Assembly (NCBI RefSeq): GCF_012912005.1
Contig: NZ_JABBEA010000006.1
Location: 62,001-126,000 of the forward strand
Direction: 5' to 3'
Source of the DNA: Paenibacillus sp. SZ31
GTDB lineage: Bacteria > Bacillota > Bacilli > Paenibacillales > Paenibacillaceae
DNA: 64,000 bases
Shown: positions 1 to 8,697 of the stretch, one piece after another
Position numbering within the stretch: the stretch's first letter is position 1
How the letters are laid out: each line of letters opens with the position of its first letter
Notes under the pieces: model-generated
What the model saw: only the letters and a program-made list of their open reading frames with translations
Told to the model about the DNA's origin: nothing
Database searches by the model: none
Program-made: the position numbers and the translations under genes

Positions 1-85
1 TCCCTTCGCATTGTTACTCTCCATCATATACGAAAATGACCGGATTTAAAAACCTTTACCCACAAAAAGTGGATATTTCGATGGT

Positions 86-143
86 TAGGGCGTGTCTCAA
101 AACTCGCTGAAGTGCATCTTTCGGAGTTTTCAGACACGCCCTA
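86..143. repeat. Long inverted repeat / stem-loop
   Basis: Two 20-base arms (86-105 and 124-143, starting TAGGGCGTGTCT) pair with one mismatch around an 18-base loop. It lies beyond the 3' end of the minus-strand cheW. It could end transcription, although no clean T-run follows, or be a small interspersed repeat. No gene is seen in bases 1-246. Confidence 0.6.
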
Positions 144-246
144 GCGGCACAAAAAAATGTCCCTTCTCCCGAAAAGCGGATGAGGAACATTTGGGTCAAA
201 CTAAGGATAATACTGAATATTCAAAGAATTACGGATCGTTATATTA

Positions 247-678
247 CTATGATCTGATCAAGCTGCCCAGCAATACATCCAGGTTCAAAATGCCTGCACG
301 ATGATCTTCGCAGAACCCGATTTTGTCAAAAACTCCAAGCATGAAACGGCGATGTTCCTCAGCAGGTTCCTCGAAACGATCGTAACTTACGACAGAATCG
401 ACCATATCTACGATCAGCGGTACAAATCCACCTTTGTAAGGCACCACAATAATACGTGTAGAAGTGGTATCCTCCTGGTCCGGCATGCCTAACAATACAC
501 GTAGACTCACAACCGAAACGACCTTACCATACAACGAAGCAAAACCTCGGATCTCCGGACTTCCAAATGGGACCGTTGTCACCTGCACCATTCTGATGAT
601 CTCATGAACTTCATCAATTCGTAGTGCAAAGATCTGGTCTCCTACCGAAAAATTAATATATTGCATGCCCTCATCCAT
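247..678 (-). CDS. cheW: Chemotaxis coupling protein CheW
   Basis: A stand-alone CheW domain of about 143 residues, the usual size. CheW is a cytoplasmic adaptor linking methyl-accepting receptors to the kinase CheA. The protein opens with the CheW beta-strand pattern (QYINFSVGDQIFALRIDEV), followed by IRGFASLYGKVVSVVSLR and a C-terminal GILNLDVLL strand. I prefer the ATG at 678, which has GGGGA six bases upstream; a longer frame opens at 690. No cheA or flagellar genes are next to it, but an MCP with a SigD-type promoter lies 440 bases away on the other strand, so the two may work together. Confidence 0.88.
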   Translation of the reverse strand: MDEGMQYINFSVGDQIFALRIDEVHEIIRMVQVTTVPFGSPEIRGFASLYGKVVSVVSLRVLLGMPDQEDTTSTRIIVVPYKGGFVPLIVDMVDSVVSYDRFEEPAEEHRRFMLGVFDKIGFCEDHRAGILNLDVLLGSLIRS

Positions 679-868
679 AATTATCCCCATACCCTCTCAT
701 TCCGTATAATCAGATCACTATAAATATTAAAACAAAACCACAAGAAGAGCACTTTTTTTGGGAAAAGTGACCTGCTTGTGGTTCGCATTCACCAAGTCAC
801 CACAGGTACTTTCGTCCCATTAGATGTTACTTTGGTGTATCGGTTATTTTCAGTCAAATGTTTAGGCT

Positions 869-1036
869 TCAGATCAATTTTTCCAACTTCAACAAACGTT
901 GCATTACAGTTGCTGTCTCCGCTCTGCTCATTTGCCCTGTCGGATTCAACAAAGTTCCATTTTCTTGGATCACGCCGGGTGAAAGAGCTACTTGTGTAGC
1001 TGCTTGTGCCCGTGAAGAAATCTGATCTTGAACCGC
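869..1036 (-). pseudogene. Remnant of an S-layer homology (SLH) domain
   Basis: No intact gene is present between cheW and the MCP. On the minus strand one frame, open only from 1036 to the TGA at 871-869, encodes about 55 residues. It includes NPTGQMSRAETATVMQRLL, which matches the end of an SLH module (F.P...hTRAEaA.hl.rLL). An in-frame TGA lies just upstream at 1039-1037, within an AGGAGGTGA sequence, so the rest of the protein is gone. SLH modules anchor exported proteins to cell-wall polymer. The fragment is probably decayed and not translated. A partial inverted repeat (CCACAAG near 737, CTTGTGG near 775) could be its old terminator. Confidence 0.5.
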
Positions 1037-1058
1037 TCACCTCCTATTAAATGCCATA

Positions 1059-1085
1059 TAAAATTACTGCATCAACTGCCGATAT
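1059..1085 (+). promoter_or_regulatory. SigD-type promoter for the MCP gene
   Basis: TAAA (1059-1062), a 15-base spacer and GCCGATAT (1078-1085) match the SigD consensus TAAA-N15-GCCGATAA at 11 of 12 positions. The expected start lies about 30 bases before the ATG at 1121. Confidence 0.75.
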
Positions 1086-1120
1086 AAATAGTATATACAG
1101 GATTAGAAAAGAGGAAAATC

Positions 1121-3100
1121 ATGACGCTCAAAACCAAAGTCATTGTCATCGTCACCACCATCTGCATTCTGCTCGCTGCGCCACTCAGCTATATCGCGCT
1201 GTACGTGATTGAGAAGCAAGCGACAGAATCCGTAGACAATGAGCTGCAAAGCACAGTTCAAAAAGCAGTAACAGAAGTCGATGGATGGGCTTTGACTCAA
1301 GCCAAAGTCATCGAAACACTGGGCAAAGTCATTGATGATACGGTACCACTCAATGAGATCAGCATGGAACATTTACAAGCATTCCAACTGGCCTCTAACA
1401 AAGAGGATATCGCCACCATTTACTTCGGCCTCGAAGACGGTACATATTTAGACGGAGCAGGCTTCATACCAGATGCCACCTTCGATGCACGCGAGCGTCC
1501 ATGGTACGTAGCCATCAAAGCTTCGAACGCACTTACGTTCAGTGATGCCTATGTCACCAAAGCCGGTATACAGTCCATTTTCATCGGCGTGCCGTTACAT
1601 GACGAGAACGGGAATTTCCAAGGGGCCATATCGGAAAATATATCACTCGATTCCATTAAGGATGAGATCAGTTCGATCCACACAGACAACGGATTCACCT
1701 TTTTGCTGGACCAGAAGGGTGTTGTGCTCTCACATCCGAATCAAGAGCTATTGAACACACCACTCGCCGAACAGAGTGACTATACAGAGATCGTGGGCAC
1801 GATGCTTAATCAACCTAGCGGATTGTCCGAATATACGTATAATAACGATCGGCAGTTAATCTATTACGAGAAAATTCCGAATACCAACTGGATTGTAGCA
1901 ACCTCCATCTCCAAAGCTGCCGCCTTGGCGGAATTCACCAAGACAAGACAGCTGTATCTGGCGTTTATCGTTATTTTCACCGTGGTGCTGGCGGCTCTGG
2001 CCTACTTCTTCGCGCTCAGAACGATCAAACCCCTGCTGAATATGAAGAACAGTGCGCAACAATTGGCCGCAGGCGATCTTACGGTGCAAGTTGACGTCAA
2101 AGGTAAAGATGAAATTGCCCAATTAGGTACTTCTTTCAATGCCATGTCCACTTCTCTGCGTCAATTGATTCAACAGGTGGATCACTCTGCACAGCAAGTA
2201 CAAGCCTCTTCTCAAACGATGTACAAGGAAGCTTCCGGCAGCAATGAAATTGCAGGTCAGATCTCCACAGTCATTGAAGAGATTGCCAAGGGTGCAGGTG
2301 AACAGGCTGAATCGATCCAATCCGGTGCAGAAATGGTATCTGGCATTAATCAAGTCATTGATCAGATTACAGATGAGGCTCATCAAGCCTCGCAAACGAT
2401 ACTGGATGTTACTCAGGCCATGGAAAGTGGCACAAGTGCTATTAGCCGCCAGATGGATCTTTCTGAAGTTGGGCAACAATCCACGACTCGTGTTGAAACA
2501 TCCAATGAACTACTACTCAGCAAAATTGGAGCAATCTCCGAAATTACGGGCAGTATTCAGAACATTGCCGCCCAAACCAACTTACTGGCCTTGAATGCAT
2601 CCATTGAAGCTGCCCGCGCCGGAGAGCATGGCAGAGGATTCGCAGTGGTCGCGGGTGAAGTTCGGAAACTGGCAGAACAGTCCTCACAGTCTGTAGCGGG
2701 TATCGATCAGCTGCTGAAAGATCTGAATACTGCAGGTCAGCAAAGTGCAGCAGAGCTGGAGCAATTCAGATTGAATAGTGCAGCCCAATCCGACTCTATG
2801 GCAGAGACGTCGGCATCTTTTGAGAATATCCGTCAGTCCATTGAGGAGATTATTCTTCAGATCAATTCCATTACTTCGGGCATGAACAGTATCAAATCAG
2901 GTGCTGCTCAGGTCTCTGATGTCATTACCGGGCTCGCAGCAGTTGCCGAGCAAAGTGCAGCTTCGACCGAAGAAGCTGCGTCCTCGACCACGGAGCAATC
3001 CGAGTCCATTGGTAATATCGCAGATGCCGCCAAAGCATTATCGGATCATGCGGATCAGTTGCTGTTGGAAGTCAGTCGTTTCAATACGGAGAGTAAGTAA
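1121..3100 (+). CDS. Methyl-accepting chemotaxis protein (dCache-HAMP-MCP signal)
   Basis: A membrane chemoreceptor of 659 residues. TM1 is near residues 7-29. It is followed by an extracellular double-Cache sensor (about 35-270, with [12 protein letters not shown] and [16 protein letters not shown]), TM2 near 280-300, a HAMP linker (about 300-355) and a long cytoplasmic coiled coil. The coil carries the receptor tip ([18 protein letters not shown], then [16 protein letters not shown]) that contacts CheA and CheW. The ligand cannot be read from sequence; dCache domains often bind amino acids or other small metabolites. It is a single-gene unit, with a SigD-type promoter before it and a strong terminator after it. 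Confidence 0.95.
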   Translation: MTLKTKVIVIVTTICILLAAPLSYIALYVIEKQATESVDNELQSTVQKAVTEVDGWALTQAKVIETLGKVIDDTVPLNEISMEHLQAFQLASNKEDIATIYFGLEDGTYLDGAGFIPDATFDARERPWYVAIKASNALTFSDAYVTKAGIQSIFIGVPLHDENGNFQGAISENISLDSIKDEISSIHTDNGFTFLLDQKGVVLSHPNQELLNTPLAEQSDYTEIVGTMLNQPSGLSEYTYNNDRQLIYYEKIPNTNWIVATSISKAAALAEFTKTRQLYLAFIVIFTVVLAALAYFFALRTIKPLLNMKNSAQQLAAGDLTVQVDVKGKDEIAQLGTSFNAMSTSLRQLIQQVDHSAQQVQASSQTMYKEASGSNEIAGQISTVIEEIAKGAGEQAESIQSGAEMVSGINQVIDQITDEAHQASQTILDVTQAMESGTSAISRQMDLSEVGQQSTTRVETSNELLLSKIGAISEITGSIQNIAAQTNLLALNASIEAARAGEHGRGFAVVAGEVRKLAEQSSQSVAGIDQLLKDLNTAGQQSAAELEQFRLNSAAQSDSMAETSASFENIRQSIEEIILQINSITSGMNSIKSGAAQVSDVITGLAAVAEQSAASTEEAASSTTEQSESIGNIADAAKALSDHADQLLLEVSRFNTESK

Positions 3101-3137
3101 CCTGACATCAGTCTCATTATTTTAGTTGCAAAAAAAA

Positions 3138-3175
3138 GACCAAAGATCGGCTTGATGCTGATCTTTGGTCTTTTT
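3138..3175 (+). terminator. Rho-independent terminator after the MCP gene
   Basis: GACCAAAGATC pairs perfectly with GATCTTTGGTC over 11 bp with an 11-base loop, followed by TTTTTA. It lies 38 bases past the MCP stop. Confidence 0.9.
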
Positions 3176-3238
3176 ATCCCCATATTTATGGATCTGTTTC
3201 TATGTTTTCAAATACTTGGAACAAAAAAACGGAATTTC

Positions 3239-3473
3239 TGTGGATAACTCGTTTTATTACTCCAAAAGGACTGTTTTATCGAGTGAAAACATGAGTTATA
3301 CCTGATTTGTGGATAAGTTGTGCACATATTGCACACATGCTGTGGATATGTTTAGCATTTCATGTGGATATTCATTATTTTAATGTGGACATGTTGTGTA
3401 TTTGTTTGTAAATCTGACGTAAAATCTGAATTTTCGCTCCAGTTATCCATCACTGTGGACACGTTGTGGACAT
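3239..3473. promoter_or_regulatory. Cluster of DnaA boxes in an otherwise empty intergenic region
   Basis: The 400 bases between the MCP and the aminopeptidase gene encode nothing visible. They contain two perfect DnaA boxes (TGTGGATAA, reverse of TTATCCACA) at 3239-3247 and 3308-3316. Near-matches in the same orientation lie at 3341-3349, 3363-3371, 3384-3392, 3454-3462 and 3465-3473 (TGTGGATAT, TGTGGACAT or TGTGGACAC), and an opposite near-match at 3443-3451. The surrounding DNA is AT-rich. Such clusters outside oriC titrate DnaA or regulate genes in other Firmicutes. Confidence 0.6.
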
Positions 3474-3502
3474 GCCCAATTGCCTTCAATGCAGTTATTC
3501 AG

Positions 3503-4450
3503 TTATTCGACCAATTCACCCTGACGCATGATCAGCTTGTCATCGATGTACACGTCCGGCTTTTGCACAACTGCATCAATATGAACACCCGCGGCAATCG
3601 TTCCACCAAATGTGTTATTGCTGCCAAAGGCCACATGAATTGTGCCGTACACCTTCTCATCTTCCAGCACCACACCCGTGATTCGTGCCTTGTTATTGGT
3701 ACCGATCCCGAATTCGCCGAGAAAACGACCATCGCCCTCACCAAGCGTTTCCAGTAATTGAGCCCCATCTGGTCCCTCAGCTGACACCAACCGTCCTTCA
3801 CTAACAGCTAATAACATCGGTTCACGGAGTGCCCCAATTCCAGCAACGGAACCATCTACAACAATACTGCCCTCGCCCTTGCCCTCAACGGGAGCAATAT
3901 AAGCTTCTCCTGACGGCAAGTTGCCCGATTCACCAGGGTTCAAATACATACCTGTGCTTGGTACACCGTTACGATCTTCAATGGAAAAGGAAAGACTATG
4001 GCCCTGCTTCTCTATTCGCACATGGCGACCTGCGGTTAATAGAGCCGTTACCTTCTCGGTCAACGCCTTTACTTGCGAATATTCAGCTGTAATGGCTCCG
4101 TTCATAAACATATCCTCTGTCATACCAGGCATCGTTGCCACTCGGGTTCCTGATGCAGCCGCTTGTTTGCGTGCCTGGGTATGGGTTAATGAATATCGCG
4201 TTATACACACAGCTACGTCCGCCTGAATCATGGCCTTTGCAATGGGCGCAGGCGGCTCTTCTCCAGATCTGCTGCGTTCCTCCATAATTAGCAGGACCGA
4301 CTCTGCTCCAAGTGCTTTTCCTGCCTCATAGATGGATTCCGCCAAATCCCGTTTCATATCGTCTGCGACAACCACCAGATTCTCTCCGCTACGCAGCCCC
4401 AGACACTCAGTTAGCACATTTTTACTGATTTCCACACGTTGCTGATTCAT
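3503..4450 (-). CDS. M29-family metallo-aminopeptidase
   Basis: A cytoplasmic metal-dependent aminopeptidase related to AmpS and PepS, here the short form of about 315 residues (classical members are near 410). The N-terminal half has the Rossmann-like part (SGENLVVVADDMKRDLAESIYEAG). The catalytic half has NLPSGEAYIAPVEG, GEFGIGTNN and IHVAFGSN, supplying the Glu and His positions used as metal ligands in the family. I prefer the ATG at 4450 because GGAGAG lies just upstream; the frame extends to 4510 without a ribosome site. It stands 94 bases downstream of the SDR-hydrolase gene on the same strand and could be co-transcribed. Confidence 0.8.
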   Translation of the reverse strand: MNQQRVEISKNVLTECLGLRSGENLVVVADDMKRDLAESIYEAGKALGAESVLLIMEERSRSGEEPPAPIAKAMIQADVAVCITRYSLTHTQARKQAAASGTRVATMPGMTEDMFMNGAITAEYSQVKALTEKVTALLTAGRHVRIEKQGHSLSFSIEDRNGVPSTGMYLNPGESGNLPSGEAYIAPVEGKGEGSIVVDGSVAGIGALREPMLLAVSEGRLVSAEGPDGAQLLETLGEGDGRFLGEFGIGTNNKARITGVVLEDEKVYGTIHVAFGSNNTFGGTIAAGVHIDAVVQKPDVYIDDKLIMRQGELVE

Positions 4451-4544
4451 ACATGTATCTCTCCTGTCTATGGTGTATCTCTTCACAACCCGACTTGACC
4501 CTTTCGACAATTAGCATGGGATTCCTGCATATCCGAATCTGAAC

Positions 4545-6497
4545 TCATCTCACGGTATCGGACCATTCGGTGAGGATTGCAGCTGTTTCCTTATACTGAA
4601 ACGTCGGAAAGTAATGCCCATAGGGCACATCTATGCGTTTGATCTGTGAGTTCATATCCCGGGGATAATGATATTCTCGATCTTCCTTGCCCCATATGAC
4701 TAATGCATTGTTGGCGTGGTGCTGGCTTTCTAATTTCGCCCACAACGTTGATCTGGCGCCTTTTCGCTGACCAGAGTGGATCCACCGCAACAAATCCGCA
4801 TGTGCTCCCGCAATTCGAGGAGATTGGAGGTTGGAGCGTATTCTCTTGGCCATCGTATGATCCCTAACACTGTTGTCTTCTCCATCGCTGTATGCACTGA
4901 ACATCCGGTTCCAACTTTTTTCCGATCTGCCACGCAGCATGGAGCGCATCACACCTCTTGGCAAACGGGAAATCCATCTCAGTACATTCGGATTCGAATT
5001 GTTAGCGACTGGCTGAAGCAAACCCAGCCGAATGTCTGTCCGTCCACTACGAATCTGTGCCGCAGCTGCAATAGCTGCACCTATCGAATGACCCACCAGC
5101 TTCACAGGACCTTCGAACTCACCAAGCGCCTTAAGTAGCGCATTCACCTGACCTTCAAATGCCTCATCTCCCTGATGCACAGGGGACCGTCCGAATCCAG
5201 CAAGATCGATTAGCCACACCGGGTTCCCGGTCTGTTCCCTAAGCTGTTGTCCCAAAGGTAACATCTCATCGGCAGATTGGAGCAAACCATGTACAATAAT
5301 CCAAGGCTCTCCCTCACCCTCCCAACCAAGCATAGCCATATTTCCGCTCCGCGATCGAATATAGTCTGTCGGAAAACTCTCAGGTAACGGCGTATAACGA
5401 AAACGATAATCCAGATCGGCTGTCACCAGCGGAAGCTGTTCCCGGATGTCCGGCCAGGATTGCCCCATACGTGTGAACAGAGCCTCCGTCTCTTCAACCG
5501 GGAATGACCTGTTGGTAATAAAAGCAACCGACTCCGCTGGAACACCACTGATGCGTGAACCACCTGATTTCATGATCCATTGGATCCATGGTAGTGGTAC
5601 GGCCCCTTTGGGCTTGGGTACGTCCAATTGCTGCGCTAGAAGTTGCAACAGTTCCTTCATATTGGGACTGTCTTCCTTCCGCGCCAACAGTGGATAGGTT
5701 CCTCCGATTGGAGCGGTTTCCCTGGATAAGAAAACAAGCGTCCGTGCAACAATGTCATTCTCCACAAGCGGTAACCAATAGGATGAACCTCCCGGCACTA
5801 CCGGCATAAGTCCTTTCTGAATCGCCTGAATGAGCAGCCCAATCCCACCCATTTGCTCGGTTTCACCGGTGGGACGCGGTCCAACCACTGTACTCGGATT
5901 CACAACGGATAAGGGATAGTGATGCTGCTCCGCATGCTCGCGAATATGCAGATCGGCATGAAACTTCATCTCTTCATACGCACTTTCATTGTTATCCACA
6001 TGCTCAACCTGTAGATAATTCCCCTGTTCATTCCGGTCTCCATAAGGACTCATATAACCAACAACGTGGATAAAGTGTCTTAATCCGTGGTTACGGTGGA
6101 TCTCCTGTGCAAGCTGTGTCACTTCTCTGGCCCCGTTCATAAATATCTGCTCGGCTACTTTTCGGTTCAAGGTAACGTCCATGGTTCCACCCGCATGAAT
6201 GATTACATTCGCTTCAAGAGCGCGCTCTCGATCCGATGTAGTCATTCCAAGACTCGAATGAGATAAATCACCCGTAATAAATGTAATTCGGTCGAAATCC
6301 TTCACTCCATAAGCCTTCAGCACAGTTCTGGCCCGCTGCTCCGAACGAACCAACAAGAGCAATTGTGCGTCTCCCTGCGTGAGTTGCTTGACCGTTTCTT
6401 TGCCGATAAAACCTGTACTACCTGTCATGAAAATAATCGTGGCTGTAATATCGGACTTGCTTACTACCTGATTCATGTTTGTTGAATGTATATTCAT
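4545..6497 (-). CDS. Fusion of an extended SDR (thioester-reductase-like) and an alpha/beta hydrolase
   Basis: A 650-residue two-domain protein. Residues about 18-370 form an NAD(P)-binding extended SDR: glycine motif GSTGFIGKETV, the strand TFITGDLS, and NPSTVVGPRPTGETEQ. This resembles male-sterility and thioester-reductase domains that reduce acyl thioesters. Residues about 385-645 form an alpha/beta hydrolase with the nucleophile elbow GHSIGA, an oxyanion HGLLQS and a terminal YGHYFP histidine. The fusion suggests one protein that releases and reduces, or otherwise processes, an acyl or ester substrate; the substrate is unknown. A TetR-type operator overlaps its promoter and the tetR gene is directly upstream, so it is probably induced by a small lipophilic molecule. 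Confidence 0.75.
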   Translation of the reverse strand: MNIHSTNMNQVVSKSDITATIIFMTGSTGFIGKETVKQLTQGDAQLLLLVRSEQRARTVLKAYGVKDFDRITFITGDLSHSSLGMTTSDRERALEANVIIHAGGTMDVTLNRKVAEQIFMNGAREVTQLAQEIHRNHGLRHFIHVVGYMSPYGDRNEQGNYLQVEHVDNNESAYEEMKFHADLHIREHAEQHHYPLSVVNPSTVVGPRPTGETEQMGGIGLLIQAIQKGLMPVVPGGSSYWLPLVENDIVARTLVFLSRETAPIGGTYPLLARKEDSPNMKELLQLLAQQLDVPKPKGAVPLPWIQWIMKSGGSRISGVPAESVAFITNRSFPVEETEALFTRMGQSWPDIREQLPLVTADLDYRFRYTPLPESFPTDYIRSRSGNMAMLGWEGEGEPWIIVHGLLQSADEMLPLGQQLREQTGNPVWLIDLAGFGRSPVHQGDEAFEGQVNALLKALGEFEGPVKLVGHSIGAAIAAAAQIRSGRTDIRLGLLQPVANNSNPNVLRWISRLPRGVMRSMLRGRSEKSWNRMFSAYSDGEDNSVRDHTMAKRIRSNLQSPRIAGAHADLLRWIHSGQRKGARSTLWAKLESQHHANNALVIWGKEDREYHYPRDMNSQIKRIDVPYGHYFPTFQYKETAAILTEWSDTVR

Positions 6498-6514
6498 TCC
6501 GTTACAGCTCCCTT

Positions 6515-6539
6515 TAGTACTATATAGTACTAGTTATAT
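6515..6539. promoter_or_regulatory. TetR operator, copy 1 (before the SDR-hydrolase gene)
   Basis: A perfect 18-bp palindrome TAGTACTATATAGTACTA lies at 6515-6532, 18 bases upstream of the fusion gene. Bases 6519-6539 recur exactly in front of tetR at 7186-7206, as expected for the site bound by the adjacent repressor. Confidence 0.75.
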
Positions 6540-6546
6540 TCAAAAA

Positions 6547-6567
6547 AAGAGCTTCGATTAACGAAGC
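6547..6567 (-). terminator. Terminator overlapping the end of tetR
   Basis: GCTTCG pairs with CGAAGC around a five-base loop that contains the tetR stop codon, followed on the minus strand by TCTTTTTTTG. tetR is therefore closed separately from the fusion gene, which needs its own promoter. Confidence 0.75.
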
Positions 6568-7178
6568 ATCTGACAAAATGTACGTGCCGATTGTTCTATA
6601 ATCCCAACATCACGGGCAGTTCCCGCTAGGATTAATGAACCTTCTAATGCTGCAATAAACAACAACGCAGCCGGTCCCGGTTCGATTTCTTTGCGAAATT
6701 CACCGCGATCCAAACCTTGCTGAAACAGCTTCTCCACCATAGGTCTAAGCTCACGAAAGAATCTGGATATGCTTTCCTTCACTTGGGGGGCACTGTCGGG
6801 TGTCTGCATATATAGCGTGACAAACGGACAGCTTCCTTCGTAATTCCGGCCCTCAATGCCTGCTGACAGCATAGCCATGAATGAGTAAATACGTTCCTCT
6901 ACCCCTCGCTCGCGCTGACTGAGCAGCAGGTACAGCTCCGATTCATACTGGGCAATCCAGTATTGCACCACGGCCTGGAGCAGTTCCTCCTTGTTTTTAA
7001 AATGATAATAGATATTCGACTTGGATACTCCACTCACCCGCACGACCTCATCCATGCTGACGTAGCTGTACCCCTGACGCAGAAATAATTGTGCCGCCAC
7101 TTCAACTGCCTTGGTCCGGTTCACCGGATTGGAACTCTTGGATTTGGCAGGTCCTGTGTTCGATTTTTGATTTGTCAT
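6558..7178 (-). CDS. TetR/AcrR-family transcriptional repressor
   Basis: A 206-residue TetR regulator. The N-terminal helix-turn-helix (about 25-70) includes LFLRQGYSYVSMDEVVRVSGVSKSNIYYHFKNKEELL, shown here as the family signature (broken after residue 20 it continues into YYHFKNKEEL). The C-terminal part is the usual helical ligand-binding and dimer domain with YEGSCPFVTLY, typical of the YxaF/LmrA-like branch. It probably represses itself and the SDR-hydrolase gene through the shared operator. There is almost no ribosome site before the ATG, and the leader predicted from its promoter is only about 16 bases, so weak or nearly leaderless translation is likely. Confidence 0.88.
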   Translation of the reverse strand: MTNQKSNTGPAKSKSSNPVNRTKAVEVAAQLFLRQGYSYVSMDEVVRVSGVSKSNIYYHFKNKEELLQAVVQYWIAQYESELYLLLSQRERGVEERIYSFMAMLSAGIEGRNYEGSCPFVTLYMQTPDSAPQVKESISRFFRELRPMVEKLFQQGLDRGEFRKEIEPGPAALLFIAALEGSLILAGTARDVGIIEQSARTFCQMLR

Positions 7179-7185
7179 ATTTAGA

Positions 7186-7206
7186 ACTATATAGTACTAG
7201 TTATAT
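7186..7206. promoter_or_regulatory. TetR operator, copy 2 (before tetR)
   Basis: These 21 bases are identical to 6519-6539. The site covers the -10 end and start region of the tetR promoter, so bound repressor would block its own transcription. Confidence 0.75.
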
Positions 7207-7230
7207 AAAAACAAGTTTTTCTGTTAACAA
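7202..7230 (-). promoter_or_regulatory. SigA-type promoter of tetR
   Basis: On the minus strand TTGTTA (7230-7225), a 17-base spacer and TATATA (7207-7202) form a good SigA promoter. The -10 box abuts the operator. Confidence 0.65.
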
Positions 7231-7261
7231 AAGATCCTCTCTGGCTCAAGCTTCTCCTTAC

Positions 7262-7364
7262 TTGTCCACATTTAGGTCATTATACACACAGGATATCCAC
7301 ATATAGTATTAAGACCGTGTAAAATACGTCACGGGATCACTAAACTGCTTTCGGGTTATCCACA
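7262..7364. promoter_or_regulatory. Second DnaA-box cluster, upstream of tetR
   Basis: Four sites in the same orientation lie within 103 bases: TTGTCCACA (7262-7270), TTATACACA (7280-7288, fits TTATNCACA), ATATCCACA (7293-7301) and TTATCCACA (7356-7364, perfect). The intergenic stretch 7207-7464 holds nothing else apart from the tetR promoter and a terminator. Confidence 0.5.
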
Positions 7365-7384
7365 AGCCTTCCGTTTTGACACAT

Positions 7385-7419
7385 CAAAAATAGGCCAACC
7401 AGAGCGTACCTGGCTGACC
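7385..7419 (-). terminator. Terminator of the ATP-grasp/YqcI-cupin operon
   Basis: Read on the minus strand, GGTCAGCCAG pairs (with two G-T pairs) to CTGGTTGGCC around a seven-base loop, then TATTTTTG. It lies 45 bases past the MFS stop. Confidence 0.8.
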
Positions 7420-7464
7420 CTTCGTATAATTCATTTCCCAACCGTTACGGGTTGTATCCCTGTT

Positions 7465-8697
7465 TCAAACTGAAGGTTTACTATCCCCAGCAATGATCGA
7501 TCCGGTACCTTGAAGTGGCAATCTGTTCTCCAATCGGATGGCGAAAAAAAGGATAACCGTCACCGTAACACCAAGTGTTCCTAGCAGCACACCCGTGTTC
7601 TCCTGCCCCATCAGCGACAGCGGAAGTGCCAGCACCAATGGGACAACAGATCTTGTAAATTGAGTAGCGAACGTTGATCTCCCTGACCATTTCATGGTCT
7701 CTTCACGGCTACGCAAGTTATCAAACATGACCGATCTTTGCATAATACGTGTCCGGTTAAACACAAACCCAAGCATGAATCCACAGATCAACGACACTGT
7801 AAACACTTGTACTGTGCCAATGATGATATCGATCACGCCAATTAAGATGAATAAATACATTGGAATTCGATGTTCCCATTTACGAATCAGTGTTGCAAGA
7901 AAGGCACCCAGACCCATCGCTGCACCCATGGCCCCATACCGGGATGAATCCCAGTTATAGATATCATGGAACAAAATCGGTACTATAAAATTAATTGCTC
8001 CCAATTGAACGGTTAATACAACTACCGCCAGTATGGTCATGTTCAGTACTTTTTTCCGAATGGCGTCGGAGTACGTAATCTGCGGAGCCTCCGCTGTTGC
8101 TTTTTGTACGTTCTGCTCCACCTGCCCGGATCGGGACAGAATAGGAATGAGCCATGGAGCCAACATACCCACTGCCAGTGTCACCATCAGTACCGTCGAG
8201 ATCATTGGTAACCCACCTATACTGAGCAGGATTCCAGTTACCGCACTCCCTCCAAATGCACCAATCTGAATTGCAGTCTGCAAGTCATGCGAGGCCTTGT
8301 GTGATTTGATTTTCCCGTCCAATACCATCTGGGACATGTAGATTTCCAGGCTTTGATTGGACAAAAACAGAATCACGGAGAAAATACCACCAATCAGATA
8401 TAAACCATACACATTGGTATTACCTGAAAATTGAATCAAAAACACAAGCAGAAACACAATGCCCAGAATACGGGCCAAGCCGAAAATCAGCAATGGTCGC
8501 TCTTTAAGGGCCGTTTTTAGGAAAAAGCTATATTTTTGCAGTAAAATAGGCACCAAACTCATTATCGTAATAATGATACTTAGATGAGTAATTGACCCGC
8601 CCTGTTCCAGTACAGACCAGATCAGGGTAATATTCAAGATGGTATCTCCACATAAGGTAATAGACAGGAAGAGGATGAACAGAATAGTCTGCATCAT
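7465..8697 (-). CDS. MFS transporter, probable exporter of the operon product
   Basis: A 410-residue membrane protein with about 12 hydrophobic segments and the two-bundle layout of the major facilitator superfamily; a hydrophilic loop near residues 190-212 separates the halves. It overlaps the upstream ATP-grasp gene by four bases (ATGA), so it is translationally coupled and is the last gene of the operon. That position points to efflux of the small molecule made by the three upstream enzymes, or self-protection against it. No substrate can be read from the sequence. Confidence 0.8.
   Translation of the reverse strand: MMQTILFILFLSITLCGDTILNITLIWSVLEQGGSITHLSIIITIMSLVPILLQKYSFFLKTALKERPLLIFGLARILGIVFLLVFLIQFSGNTNVYGLYLIGGIFSVILFLSNQSLEIYMSQMVLDGKIKSHKASHDLQTAIQIGAFGGSAVTGILLSIGGLPMISTVLMVTLAVGMLAPWLIPILSRSGQVEQNVQKATAEAPQITYSDAIRKKVLNMTILAVVVLTVQLGAINFIVPILFHDIYNWDSSRYGAMGAAMGLGAFLATLIRKWEHRIPMYLFILIGVIDIIIGTVQVFTVSLICGFMLGFVFNRTRIMQRSVMFDNLRSREETMKWSGRSTFATQFTRSVVPLVLALPLSLMGQENTGVLLGTLGVTVTVILFFAIRLENRLPLQGTGSIIAGDSKPSV

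Noticed and set aside
86..143. The long inverted repeat as the end of an insertion sequence
   Set aside because: No transposase fragment or target duplication is visible in the window; the stem-loop alone does not support a mobile element.
789..1040. An 83-residue frame from a GTG at 1040
   Set aside because: The GTG touches the ribosome-site-like sequence and its product has no family pattern. The neighbouring frame holds the SLH remnant, which explains the sequence better.
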